Shown one piece after another: positions 23,200 through 35,522 of a stretch of 64,000 nucleotides of DNA. How positions within the stretch are numbered: position 1 is the first letter of the stretch; the number at the start of each line of letters is the position of its first letter. The position numbers and the translations under genes were made by a program. A model generated the notes under the pieces. The model did not search any database. It was not told where the DNA came from and saw only the letters and a list, made by a program, of their open reading frames with translations. The stretch is from Macrostomum hystrix (taxonomy: Eukaryota > Platyhelminthes > Macrostomidae), in assembly GCA_950097015.1 (NCBI GenBank), contig CATNEN010000025.1, forward strand, positions 4,565,001 to 4,629,000, in the 5' to 3' direction.

Positions 23200-24194
23200 T
23201 AGGGGTCCCAATCCCGGGATCCCGGGATCCCCGGGATCCCGGGATCCCCGGGATCCCGGCTTTTTGTTAGTGTTCGAGATCCCGGGATTAGGGGTCCGGG
23301 ATCCCGGTAAACACGGGATTGGAATTCACATGGCGATGGCCGATGGCCTAGATGGACACTGGGGTGACTGGGCCCACTGGCCCGGGCCACGCCGAATGCC
23401 CGCAACTAAGGAAAAGAAATGAGGCAGAAAAAGGGGGTGGGGTGGGGTGGGGACTGGGTTCTGCTGAGTCTGCGCCTCTGTGTGCGTGAGGTTGTCTGTG
23501 TTGGGGGCAGAGGCACCAACGCAGTGTATGCAGTTCTAATTTCTAACCTTCTAATCCAAGGGGTGAGGAGGGTGTTGTTTAGTATGTATGTACAACTGTA
23601 CATGGATAGTGAACACTGAACACTGCTGAACATCGCACAAGGATTAGAAAGCCAAGACTCATGAGTCATGACCTTGGGGTGGGTTATCCCTATAAAATTT
23701 AACTTGTATAGAAATGATAAACAACTGGAAGGAAACTGGCAGTGGCAACGCAAGCAATACATTTTTTTGAATCAACGATACGATAAAAAAGAGCCCACTT
23801 TGCTGACCACAAAAAGTAGCTTGCGTGCTGACTGCTATAGTGTCAAATCAAATGTCAATTCTATGTACTTGGAAATGGAAATATGGATGGAAATATATTG
23901 CATCGAATCCATCGATGGAAGGAAGGAATGTGACAATTGTGACAACAAGAAATAAGTGACCAAGGATAAGTGATATGAACTATCTTTAACTCTTTTATCA
24001 ATGCAGTGTAAGCTGGAAAGTAGAAAGAAACCCAAATGATGCTCAATTGGTTGAGAAATTTGTTTTTTTGGACAATGGAAAGCTTCCGGTAAATTTGTTT
24101 GTTCAATCCCGGGATTGGCCCGGGATCCCGGGATTGGGTCATTTTTTTGTCCGGGATCCCGGGATTGTAAAATGTCCGGGATTTGGGACCCCTA
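23200..24194. mobile_element. Non-autonomous hAT-type DNA transposon, 995 bp
   Basis: The ends are inverted repeats: TAGGGGTCCCAA on the left and its complement TTGGGACCCCTA on the right. An exact 8-bp direct repeat GTGTTGTA flanks them (23192-23199 and 24195-24202), the target-duplication length typical of the hAT superfamily. Subterminal regions at both ends carry repeated palindromes built from CCCGGGATC, which could be transposase-binding sites. The interior has no transposase-like ORF, so mobility would depend on an enzyme encoded elsewhere. Confidence 0.85.
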
Positions 24195-24202
24195 GTGTTG
24201 TA

Positions 24203-27200
24203 CATACAACACAAAAATACCCCTGGTCAACATCATCTCTCATTGTGCTTAGAAAGGAAATAAGAACGACCATTGTACAAATAGGAAACCACGAAGGCCA
24301 ACAAAGAGGAAGTTAAACTAAAAAAATAGTGGCCAATTGTAATACAGCATCTCATACGCTCGTACATACTGTCAGGATTGAGCATAAGAAGGAGCAAGAA
24401 GAAATACGTAGCCATCAATAATGTATTAGACATAATATATTCATTGTTGACGCACTAGTAGTAACCTAAAACATGACTGCTAAGCACCTACTTTGCAGCA
24501 GTCATGCCAAGCGACACGCAGTGATGAGGAAGGGACTGTGTGTGTGTGTGTGTGTGCATTCAATTTTGTATAAAACCTAAGCCATGCATGGTTTGGAGAC
24601 ATGGAGGACGGGATAGGCAGGAATTGACAGACAGACAGTTTGCCTAAGCAGGAATATAGCCTAACTAGTCTGCATTCCAAATTCCAGCGTTGTTACTGTT
24701 AGGCAATAATTATTCTTAAAAGTGCACAACCCAAAATAGAAAATATCAGTGCCAATTCCGGAAAAAAATATAATTTATACACCGGAAATGAAGATCTACA
24801 AAAGTGCAAATGATTGTACTTTTGCAGCTCAGCAACAATCAGCATGTTTGAGTTTCTGTAGACTGAACGTACATACATTATTAGCAATAGTTCTAAGGCA
24901 AAACTAATTTGCTTAATTTGCTTAATAGACAAAAAACAGGCCCGTAGTAAGGGCGAAAAATAGTCCCTTAGATTGAGTATAGAGAGGAGTCGCCAAGGAG
25001 AAGGGGCGAGGAAGCGGCGGGGAAGAGAGGATAGGAGGCTAGCAGACGGGGTGGGCGTCTATAAAAACCAGTGGAGGGGGTGGAATGCAGAAGGGAGCTG
25101 CACGGACAGAGAGAGGGGGGGCGCATGGAGATAGGAGAAATAAATATATACATATATATTCATAGGGCGGCCTGATGCACTCTTACTGAAGGCTGAGCTG
25201 GAGACACAGGGAGAGAGAGAGTGGGGGGTCGTATGTCTAGCCGGTCGACGATGAGGGATTAAGGGAGACGAGAGAGACGAAAATAGGCAATAGGGAGAGA
25301 AGGAGACGCAGAAATATAGTGGGAAAAGGCAAAACAGTGCCTTGTTGTGTGTGCGTGTGCCCGGGGGGGTGGGGTAAGCCTCAAGATCCAAGGACAGGAA
25401 GATGTTAGAAAAGAGCAAGCTACAGAATCGGGTCGCTGGCAGACAGGGCCCTGGCTCGTGCGCAAATATAAGCGACCTATCTTTATTACATGCGCTTTTT
25501 CGAGTCGACAAAATAGAAAAACCCCAGACAAGTATTAGCCTAGCCTTGCAGGGGTGGAGCAGCAATCCCCACCGACTGTTGTCTGAGAGGCTTCAATTTT
25601 CTTCCTGTTGTTTTTGTGCAATTAATCTCACTGCGCTAAAACCTTTAATTGGCTCCTGTGTTTGCTTGTCTCATTACTTTCTGTTTATCTTCTATAGCTG
25701 TACTATCAAACTCCTAATTGTCTAGTTTAGGGGGTATCAAAGGGTGCCCAGTTTGTCAATAGCAGCTATAGGCTCAGTCGAAGTTAAGAGAGAGAAAGCA
25801 AGAGAAAACAAACGAAGAAATCTTCTAGAAAACGATAGAACATTTGCACTCTAAATCAAGCACTTTTTTTACTGCTGGGGTAATCGAACCAATGACGCTT
25901 TTCGTTAAAGCAGTTTAAAAATAAAGTAAAAACTAACGCTTTTCTGACTATCATAGACGAAATTGAGTTGTAGTTTAACATTAGACTCTAGATATAGGTC
26001 AGGTACGAAGTACTCCAGTTAGTCAGGCTGGCAAACAGGTATGCTCTGTCTGGAACACGCCTCCACACACTTCTAGGGCAAACAAGACGTCTTTCTCACA
26101 CACAGAGAAAAGACCCACCTTTTTATTTCAACTCTTCGTTAAAAAATGCTACATATCGCCTTACTCCTCGAAGAGAATTTGAGTCTAGCGTACCATTTCT
26201 CGTGTATTAAACGAGAGCTTAATAACAAAATGTTTTTTGGCATCAAACCCTCTACTAGAATGAAAATGCTGAATGAAAAGATGGTGTACTTTTCCACGAA
26301 TATAAAGAAAGATGCGGGGTAGCTAGTCCAACCAACCCAAAGAAGGTGGAACAATAGACGGTCATTGACAAAGTTGGTCTTCAAAAGAAGATAGAGAGCA
26401 AGAGCACTGAAGCAAACCCATCCAAAGGCTTGACAGAGGGGCTTCTGAGTAAAGAACAAAAGCAGCTCTTTATAGCCTGTGGAGTGGTGCCCAATTAGTT
26501 AAGTCTCATGCTGGGCACTTCATCACTTGGCTATTTGGAGCTCCCTGTTTGGCAGCCTACTCAGCAATAAAGTGTCCAAGTACTATTGTCTGCAAGCCAG
26601 CCATTTAGTATTATGGTGTCTGGCTGGGCCAATATTTAAGAATGGTGGTCTAGCTAGCTAGACAATTACTATGTAATATGCTTTATAGCTTCTGGTAAAT
26701 AGCATTAGTAAAGATTTGCCATTGCCATAGCAGTACAATTAAGGACAAAAATTAAGGATAAAATTGATTTCCAAACCAATGCAAAGTGTGCATAGCCAAT
26801 GATGTAAAGTTTAGTTCATAGTAAGCTAAGCCATAATATTATTTATTACAAAAGTTATTCAACAATAGACAATAAGTAATTGGAAAAACTTTAGTGGAAT
26901 GGATTAATTTGAAATCACAATGGTAATCTAAAATATTAAAACAAAAAGTAAAATGCTTATCAGTAATACAATATATTTTATCTACAAAATATTATAAATT
27001 TAACTTTTTGACAAGTTATAAAAAAGATAACCTAAAATTGCAAATGTTCAATGAAACATGCTTACCAACAGCTTGGCAATAAGTTCCAGATTATTGCCAT
27101 AAGCAATAATTTAAGCAAAGATTCTTTAAGCAAAGAACCAGCAGCAACCTGTCTTAGATGTACCTCCAGGAATTTATATGGCACTGAATCCTATATTGAA

Positions 27201-28193
27201 TTGCACATAATTATCCTCTGTGACACTTGATGGACTTAATCACCATGGCTTGACTTGCTCTTTGCTCTTTTGGCTCAGATGACTCTAGGTTGTTAGGGTC
27301 TCATTTATTTATCGGAAATGATAATTTAGCATTTATACAACAAAACTCTTAGCTTAAAATTTACATATCCTTATTTATTGCAATAAATTATTGATTATCT
27401 TTTTAGTTAAAACAGCATAAACTTCTAATTTGAATATAATAGTAACTTGTTTAAAGAACTTTTTCTACAAATTTAAACCCAAGGAACTAAGAAAAACTAT
27501 AATGGGCTACACATCAACAGTGAATAAAAATGATGATCTGAAAACCACAAGGATCCAAAAAGCCAGGTGAGTTTAAATTAACTAGCCAAGCCATATAAAA
27601 GAGCTTTGCATAAATGTAGGGTGCTTTAGTAGCTATATAAAAAACACCTATTCACCTGCTCTGCTCTGCACCTGCTCTGTGCTACACTTATGCCCATAGG
27701 CATTTAAGTCATATCAGTCATATCAGTCATGGTCATAAACTTAAGGCTTAATGGCAATGCTAATGATATTAACAATGGCAATGTACTACATTCAATATAC
27801 AGGTTCATTATGAAAAAGACTATTTTAAACAAACAAAAATTCAAAGCTTAAATTTGACTGCACAAGATAGTTTGATGTCTCTGAGCCTCGTCCTAACGAC
27901 ACAAAATGATCGATACAACAGCGCATTATTGATTTATTGCATTATCGCGCTTTTAACCTTACAATGGCTTACAAAAAGCCTCGCGTGGAAAGCACGCTAT
28001 CCAAGTTGAATTCGTGCCAAATAAGATTAAACATTTTAATCAAAGGTTGAGTAGTTACTACTAAATCAAGCAGATCATAGGGTTAACACAAGACAGAGCT
28101 ATTTAAAAATACTTCTTTTTCTCTATAATCGATTTAATGTTCTGCACTGCTTTATAAAATACAAAGGTTTTCGCGCTCCAAACTTTTCTGAGC
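24203..28193. other. Intergenic, nothing recognised
   Basis: Mostly AT-rich. It includes a short GT microsatellite (24537-24556) and a purine-rich segment (24980-25380). ORFs at 25059-25565 and neighbours come from that skewed composition and carry no domain. A worn B-box-like GGTAATCGAACC occurs near 25880. Confidence 0.5.
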
Positions 28194-28201
28194 ACGCCGC
28201 T

Positions 28202-28369
28202 CAGGGGCGTATGCTGGGGGGGATACGGGGATATATCCCCCCATTTCCCAAAATTTCCCATGTACTTATTGTAGTCAATTCCTAGAGCCCTAGAGGACAT
28301 TATTTAGTCCGGTATGTTTATATTTCTGCTGGTTATCCCCCCCAAACTAAATTCCAGCATACGCCACAG
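28202..28369. mobile_element. Small hAT-like MITE, about 168 bp
   Basis: The left end CAGGGGCGTATGCTGG is matched by an imperfect inverted right end (complement CTGTGGCGTATGCTGG). Imperfect 8-bp flanks ACGCCGCT and AAGCGGCT (28194-28201, 28370-28377; two mismatches) fit a hAT target duplication. Runs of C and G just inside the ends extend the fold-back. Confidence 0.7.
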
Positions 28370-28815
28370 AAGCGGCTCCTCCTGCTTATAATTAACATTA
28401 TAAATTCACGCCCTAGATATTAGAATTTTTTCATTTTAGGTTCTGCCTTTTGCTTGTCTAAAATAGTTTTAGTTAAAGAGTTGATTTAAGAGCCCTTAAT
28501 TTGCAAGGACCACTTATAGGAATAGACCTACTTTGAGTAGTCAACTCCTAAGTGTCCTTGAGCCTTAGCTGTTTCGTTTTTGTACATTTATATTAAGTTA
28601 AAGTGAATGTTTCGGTAAAAAGACTGTAGAATCGTGTGTTTCAGCCTCGTTTAATGGCATATTTGCAATTTGCGAATATGCCTTTAGGCTAAAACGATAA
28701 ATTTATTAAATCAGCACGATTGATATTCACATTGACATATGTCAACTGATGAGATCCAATTGACTAATAAAAATAGCGATATTTAAGGAGAAAATGATGC
28801 GTGCATTAGAGATTT
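28370..28815. other. Intergenic, nothing recognised
   Basis: AT-rich DNA between the MITE and a retroelement-like fragment. Two near-identical TTAGG/GCCTTTAGGC motifs flank a palindrome near 28655-28695 (TTGCAATTTGCGAATATGCC region). No gene seen. Confidence 0.4.
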
Positions 28816-28983
28816 AGTAGCGTGCATAGAGACTGCAGGTTCCAGCACCAGCTGGAGACCCCGACCTCCCCCATATAGTCCCGGAGCCGCGATTTGAGCA
28901 CACCAAACCCCGGAAGCGCTCGATCCCGCGGTTGCAGGTGAGGGCGTGGTTCCCGATGACGTCGAGTAGCTTGCGGTCCTTAC
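28816..28983 (-). pseudogene. Fragment resembling a retroelement polyprotein C-terminus
   Basis: This GC-rich island reads on the minus strand as a short peptide containing VIGNHALTCNRG followed by an arginine-rich stretch. The GDHALxC-type motif recalls the conserved His/Cys segment at the end of many invertebrate LINE-like reverse transcriptase proteins. No other part of such an element is visible nearby, so it would be a relic. The match is from memory of the motif and is not strong. Confidence 0.3.
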
Positions 28984-29769
28984 AAATTCTGGGTCTTGGA
29001 TTTAGATTAAGACCAAAAAAGTTAATTACTTAGTGCATGTTGTTTCGTTACAACACAGTTTTTGTTCAGGTGAAGTGATACTATTCTTCTAAATTCTACA
29101 TACAGAAGTGAGTCTTACATCAAAATAAGTGATGACGACGATATTTTACATACAGAAGTTAACCATGCACATCTGGTACTTGTCTGTCACAAGGCACGCA
29201 CACAGGGGGTATGAAAATGATTCTGATGCTGGCATGATATCAGTGTGTTATGAACGCTATGTTAATATATGCAACGCGAAGGACCAACAATTGTAGTGCT
29301 TATAATTTATAGCTTCACATGAACGACACAATTGAGTCCATCAATTATCAGCATATAATGTGCTCAATAAGCTGCGTCGCATCCTATAGACGCCATATAG
29401 AAATGCTAATTAGTATGCCAATATACCGGTCGGTTTCATGGTTTTGCAAATAGAAACTAGAGAAAAATGCACGCGTAGATTGGACGCAGGCCGCCATTTT
29501 CTCTCGCTCCAGTGCGGCAAGTGGGATCAGGAAAGCAATTTGCGAGAAGCAAGCTTCTTTGCTATGCAGTTTCAACCTGTGACAACACGAAACATTTTAG
29601 CTGCGCAATTAGCTGTATTAGCTAATTGAGTGCTCACAATTTTGTAACTGTGATCACTACTTGTTTTTTATTTTCGGTACCACAATCAAATAGGGTTTCG
29701 CTCTCATCCATAGTTGGCTTTGAATGCACTTTTCACAGTTAAAAAAAACGGTGCATCTTGCCAAAAAAA
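28984..29769. other. Intergenic, nothing recognised
   Basis: AT-rich; contains a close direct repeat of ACATACAGAAGT (about 29098 and 29149). No gene seen. Confidence 0.4.
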
Positions 29770-30265
29770 ACGCTACTTGTTCCAGTGCAGTCAGGAATCG
29801 AACCCCCGACTTTCAAGTTAAGCTCTAACCACTTGGCTAGGGGGGGGGGTCGGTGGCAGAGCGGTTAACGCGTTTGCCTCTCGCACCAGGGTCCTGAAGT
29901 TCGATTCCACGGCGAGGCCACATTTATTTGGGGCGCAGCCGCGGAGAGATGGCTTTGGGGGCTTGTCGTGCAATTTACGCCCTTGAGGGCCAACCTCCAA
30001 GGCACAGTGAAGTGTACACTGCCTGACGATGAGAAGGTCAGGGCAGATGTACACACCTGTATATGAGCGTGTGCCTGCGTACGGTATCTGTGTGCGTGTG
30101 TGCTCAGGAGTCAGCGAAATGGGCAGTATTGCCTCCTCGCTGGCTGCGGGTCTAGTGTCACCAAATTATGTGTCATTGCCCGCAGCCCTCCTGCAATTAT
30201 TATTATTATTATTAACCACTTGGCTACAACCCCTACCCGCATATGTCTGTCTTCGTGCAAATCCC
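29770..30265 (-). mobile_element. tRNA-like element (minus strand) split by a SINE
   Basis: Joining 29770-29839 to 30227-30265 gives, on the minus strand, a tRNA-like head: an A-box-like TAGCCAAGTGGTTA and a B-box-like GGGGGTTCGATTCC about 35 bases later. It is probably the head of another tRNA-derived SINE rather than a working tRNA, because I cannot fold a convincing acceptor stem. A family A SINE sits inside its A box. Confidence 0.5.
29840..30212 (+). mobile_element. tRNA-derived SINE (family A), full length
   Basis: The head carries an A-box-like GGCAGAGCGGTTAACGCG and a B-box-like AGTTCGATTCC, followed by the family body and a terminal ATT microsatellite tail. A 14-bp target duplication TAACCACTTGGCTA flanks it (29826-29839 and 30213-30226). 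This is the best reference copy in the window. Confidence 0.9.
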
Positions 30266-30653
30266 AAAATCACGTGCACTGATCTCGTGCAAACTTTAAG
30301 AATCGATGCGAGCTAGCTGTCCAATCCGATGACAGATGGTCTGTCACAGTCTGTCAGAAAATAGCGGAACAAAGAGTCCATATTGAATAACGAAGGCTTT
30401 CCCCGATATCTGCACCCGACTATGTAGTCCATTGTGAATGACATGTGCGCACCTTAGTCGGCCCATTGTCACTGCTGACTGTGCCGGGATGAGCGGCTGG
30501 AAGAATTGAGAGAGAATAAATTGAAAGCGACAACAGTAGGCCATATAGAGATACATGATGGTACCTGGATTTGTATACTTTGTCGCACAAAAAAAGTAAC
30601 TATGCTCTGATTCTGTACTCTTGTATAGGCTTTCTCGATATCAAATCTACCCT
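30266..30653. other. Intergenic, nothing recognised
   Basis: No gene, repeat unit or regulatory site identified. Confidence 0.4.
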
Positions 30654-31282
30654 GAGTCAATTGGCTAGATTAGCAATCCATTCTACCCCTCAGTCCATTG
30701 GCTAGATAGACTAGCAGTCCATTCTACCCCTCCGTCCATTGGCTAGATAGACTAGCAATCCATTCTACCCCTCAGTCCATTGGCTAGATAGACTAGCAGT
30801 CCATTCTACCCCTCAGTCAATCGGCTAGATAGACTAGCAATCCATTCTACCCCTCAGTCCATTGGCTAGATGGACTAGCAATCCATTCTACCCCTCAGTC
30901 AATCGGCTAGATAGACTAGCAATCCATTCTACCCCTCAGTCAATCGGCTGGATAGACTAGCAATCCATTCTACCCCTTAGTAAATTGGCTAGATAGACTA
31001 GCAATCCATTCTACCCCTCAGTCCATTGGCTAGATAGACTAGCAGTCCATTTTACCCCTCAGTCAATCGGCTAGATAGACTAGCAATCCATTCTACCCCT
31101 CAGTCAATCGGCTAGATAGACTAGCAATCCATTCTACCCCTCAGTCAATCGGCTAGATAGACTAGCAATCCATTCTACCCCTCAGTCAATCGGCTGAATA
31201 GACTAGCAATCCATTCTACCCCTCAGTCAATCGGCTGGATAGACTAGCAATCCATTCTACCCCTCAGTCAATTGGCTAGATG
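30654..31282. repeat. Minisatellite, 41-bp unit, intergenic
   Basis: About 15 units containing GGCTAGATAGACTAGCAATC and CATTCTACCCCTCAGTC, with CCATTGG/CAATCGG variants. Each unit holds a CTAGATAGACTAG near-palindrome. Confidence 0.96.
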
Positions 31283-31624
31283 CAAAGCGAATTCAAATGT
31301 ACTATTAATATAGAAAAGCAGAAATTTTCGTGGCACAAATATTGTAGCAGTATTTTTTCAGCAATTCGTTTTTATATATGAAGCTAAAGGCCCTATTCGC
31401 TGCTTGGTTTAATTTATTCTGACTGTCGGTCTGCAATAGAACCGTTTGGGTGCAAAAAATGCGAAAGCGGAATGGAACGAGAGGGATAAACAGACGCGTG
31501 GATGAAGCGAAATTAACTGTCGCAACGAAAACCTGCCATTCGCTTCATTTTCGCAGCACTTACTAATAGGCAATCTTGTAGGCAGTAAAAAATAGTGCAA
31601 AACTATTATAGCATCTAAAATATG
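31283..31624. other. Intergenic, nothing recognised
   Basis: AT-rich spacer between two minisatellites. Confidence 0.4.
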
Positions 31625-33088
31625 TAGGGTGGGGTGGGGGAGTGAGATTGCAGGGTGGGGTGAGAGAAGTGAGATTGTAGGGTGGGGTGAGAGAAGTGAG
31701 ATTGCAGGGTGGGGTGAGAGAAGTGAGATTGTAGGGTGGGGTGAGAGGAGTTAGACTTTAGGGTGGGGTGAGGGGAGTGAGATTGTAGGGTGGGGTGAGA
31801 GGAGTAAGACTGTAGGGTGGGGTGAGGGGAGTGAGACTGTAGGGTGGGGTGAGGGGAGTGAGACTGTAGGGTGGGGTGAGGGGAGTGTGACTGTAGGGTG
31901 GGGTGAGGGGAGTGTGACTGTAGGGTGGGGTGAGGGGAGTGAGACTGTAGGGTGGGGTGAGAGGAGTAAGACTGTAGGGTGGGGTGAGGGGAGTGAGATT
32001 GCAGGGTGGGGTGAGGGGAGTGTGACTGTAGGGTGGGGTGAGGGGAGTGAGACTGTAGGGTGGGGTGAGGGGAGTGAGACTGTAGGGTGGGGTGAGGGGA
32101 GTGTGACTGTAGGGTGGGGTGAGGGGAGTGTGACTGTAGGGTGGGGTGAGGGGAGTGAGACTGTAGGGTGGGGTGAGGGGAGTGTGACTGTAGGGTGGGG
32201 TGAGGGGAGTGAGACTGTAGGGTGGGGTGAGGGGAGTGTGACTGTAGGGTGGGGTGAGGGGAGTGTGACTGTAGGGTGGGGTGAGGGGAGTGAGACTGTA
32301 GGGTGGGGTGAGGGGAGTGAGACTGTAGGGTGGGGTGAGGGGAGTGAGACTGTAGGGTGGGGTGAGGGGAGTGTGACTGTAGGGTGGGGTGAGGGGAGTG
32401 TGACTGTAGGGTGGGGTGAGGGGAGTGAGACTGTAGGGTGGGGTGAGAGGAGTAAGACTGTAGGGTGGGGTGAGGGGAGTGAGATTGCAGGGTGGGGTGA
32501 GGGGAGTGTGACTGTAGGGTGGGGTGAGGGGAGTGAGACTGTAGGGTGGGGTGAGGGGAGTGAGACTGTAGGGTGGGGTGAGGGGAGTGTGACTGTAGGG
32601 TGGGGTGAGGGGAGTGTGACTGTAGGGTGGGGTGAGGGGAGTGAGACTGTAGGGTGGGGTGAGGGGAGTGAGACTGTAGGGTGGGGTGAGGGGAGTGTGA
32701 CTGTAGGGTGGGGTGAGGGGAGTGTGACTGTAGGGTGGGGTGAGGGGAGTGAGACTGTAGGGTGGGGTGAGGGGAGTGAGACTGTAGGGTGGGGTGAGGG
32801 GAGTGAGACTGTAGGGTGGGGTGAGGGGAGTGTGACTGTAGGGTGGGGTGAGGGGAGTGTGACTGTAGGGTGGGGTGAGGGGAGTGAGACTGTAGGGTGG
32901 GGTGAGAGGAGTAAGACTGTAGGGTGGGGTGAGGGGAGTGAGATTGCAGGGTGGGGTGAGGGGAGTGTGACTGTAGGGTGGGGTGAGGGGAGTGTGACTG
33001 TAGGGTGGGGTGAGGGGAGTGAGACTGTAGGGTGGGGTGAGGGGAGTGAGACTGTAGGGTGGGGTGAGGGGAGTGAGATTGCAGGGTA
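31625..33088. repeat. G-rich minisatellite, 27-bp unit, intergenic
   Basis: About 54 units of GTAGGGTGGGGTGAGGGGAG plus seven bases, with variants GAGACT, GTGACT, TAAGACT and GATTGC. The variants form higher-order blocks: the rare GAGAGGAGTAAGACTG unit recurs at about 31797, 31958, 32447 and 32905, roughly 17 to 18 units apart for the last three. The strand is strongly G-rich with short G runs in every unit. Long ORFs on both strands are by-products. Confidence 0.97.
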
Positions 33089-33369
33089 GATTGTTGGGTT
33101 CAGGGGCAATGATATGATCAAGAAAGAAAACCAAACCAAGAAAAATGATCTTCGAGTATAGGGATTTTTCGCCTTAGAAAACTCCCTAAGCTTTTCTCGG
33201 AGCGTCCGTCACGCCTTAAACTCCTCCTACTTCCATCGAAATCCAGGCAGCAAAGCAAGCAGAGTAGAAGCGGCCATCCATTTGCTTTAATTTCCTGCTT
33301 TTCCTTTAGTTTTCTACCATTACCATACTGCGTACGGCTTTTCCATTGTGTGTGAGTGTGTGTGTGTGT

Positions 33370-33403
<34 letters not shown>

Positions 33404-35440
33404 GTGTGTTAGTTCAAGGCATTTTTGGTGGTGGGTACCAGTTGATTTTTCACGCAAAACCAGCGTTCCGACACAAGGCCCGCACGGTTTTCGCCGTCCC
33501 TATCTCCATGCGCCAATCTCTTATTCTCCTCCAATCCGATTCCACCCTGCCAACCTCAGCCTTCTCCCTACCTAGTCCTCTCTCCTTCGTGTCCAAATTA
33601 TCCCCCACACACAACTGTAGTTGAAAGAGAGGACGGAAAAGATCGAGAGAGAGGAGAGAAACGCGAGAAAAATAGGTCGTTTAAGCCTTCCAAACTGGCA
33701 GGTCCCTCGCCGCGTTGGGATCCTTGATCCCTAATCCCCAACCCTTGGACGCCGACCCTCCCGTTCCTTCAATTTTCCTTCAAGACTACCTGGTAGAAAA
33801 ATGCTTAAGGACGGCACAATAACTCAAATTAATTAAAGGTAAGAGTTGCATTTTTACGTCAGCTTTGGAATTTTTCTGAATAGCTAGAAACATGCTACTG
33901 GGGATTTGGGACTGCAGTTCTGACCATAAGCTAGCAGCTAAATCCTTTAATCCGCTGTCTTGACATCAGCCGCCAAAATTAATCTACGCTCTGCGCTGCT
34001 GAGTCACGCCGCACCGCGTGAGTCACTTTGCCCCACCATCCACGCATCACTCCCGCCTCCGCAGAGTATTGGCAGATAGTAACTGTTGCTAAGCAAGCAG
34101 AGCCTGTTGGTGGCTGGAAAAGTGCAAACGCTGCGCATCCGGTCGCATCAGAACTTGTGCATCCGAATCAACTTTTTTCTAGCCGTTTTCTTGCTTAAAC
34201 AGTTGCATTGTTAGTTCTAAAAAGTCTATTAGAAATTGACTCTAATTCTTGAATTTTATAGCTATAGATATACAGACAGAAAAGACAGTTAATTCAGTTG
34301 GGCTGGATGTACATCGGGCTGAGATTCGATATCCTGACCTCTCTGCCCTTCAACCATGTATGACGATCGATGCAAATTAGTCCTTAGTCGTCAATTTTTC
34401 GGTTAATTTCCGGTTGATCTGCATCCATTCAGATTTTATTCAGCTTCCTGGACAGCCAAACACCTGGAAAGCATGGGATTACATTAGCCTAGCAACAATG
34501 ATCATATGCATCTGACATCTGACGACTGTGTGGCTGCATCGATTGGTCCAAGATGTATCTGTGTCTATTGGCACCTCCGATATGCACAGCACTGGCCCAA
34601 CTGTCAACAGTGAAAATCCCTCCGCTTCAGCAACTCATTGATCAGCGCCATAAACAATCATTGTGTCTGATCATGCAAGACCTTCTAATTGTCTTAGTTC
34701 CATCTTTACCTACCTCGGCAGAAAAAATCAATCTCTTGTTTTAGTAAAAAAATGTTTAAAGTACAGTCTCTTTCTCTTTCCACACTTAATCTCGTTGCAG
34801 AGTCGTTAGGAAAGGATCCTGATAGACTGCTGCCAAAGTCTTCTTTTTTAGCACCTGGCAACTGACCAATGCCAGTCCATTGCTGGACGCATCACTTGGA
34901 AATACGGCTTGTAGACTTCAGATCAGGAATTATCTCTGGCCAGCAGCAAACCCAGTATTCAACGCAGGAGCACAATTTCTACAGCGTCTTAATTGCCACA
35001 GACACGGTTGTAGGGCCAAGGTTAATCAGGAGGCAAATTCTTAACAGTAGAATACCCACTCCCTACTTCACGGTAGCTCCCAAACCGAATGACCGATTTT
35101 CTTGAAAGTCCATAATTTCGATCGAAATTTTCCACCCTTTACAATGAACTTTCAAAGCCGTCCGACGTCAGCATCTTCGAGATATCTTTGAATATCTGGA
35201 CGATGCCAATGTTTTGTGATTCTGGAAGTTATTTAATCGAATACAGGGAAAAATTTAGCCCCCATTCTGAATTTGAATGGCGATTGGTTGAATATTTTAG
35301 AAGAATATAGAAAAAACCACACATAGTCTTTCTAGTTTTGGACGCAACAGGCAATCCGATCGTACAGTCTCCCATTGGCTACTTGAGAGTTCAATCGGCC
35401 TTCGCCTAAACCAACAGAAGATTCAGTTCTTAGCTAAATC
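33089..35440. other. Intergenic, upstream of the CUB/LDLa gene
   Basis: Contains a GT microsatellite (about 33347-33410), AT-rich DNA and a dispersed repeat at 35040-35385. No coding sequence recognised. Confidence 0.5.
35040..35385. repeat. Dispersed repeat, copy 1
   Basis: Clearly similar in order and sequence to 48625-49150: both contain CCTACTTCACG, ACCGAATGACCGA, GTGATTCTGGAAGT and ATTGGTTGAATAT at matching spacing. Family unknown; no coding capacity. Confidence 0.8.
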
Positions 35441-35522
35441 TTCATGGTTGTTTCTACTTGAATTTTATTTTTACAGAACTTGCCGCAATATCACGGCAGG
35501 CCGAGCGAGATCTACAATAACA

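Noticed and set aside
25059-25565. 168-codon minus-strand ORF
   Set aside because: Low-complexity Ser/Pro/Leu peptide produced by a purine-rich segment; no domain.
29855-29925. Functional tRNA gene (also at 60001, 60324 and 38360)
   Set aside because: A- and B-box-like sequences are present, but no acceptor stem closes, and each continues into the same 200-300 bp SINE body.
31751-33139. 460-codon Pro-rich and 400-codon Gly-rich ORFs
   Set aside because: By-products of the stop-free 27-bp minisatellite; no start context, domain or flanking exon.
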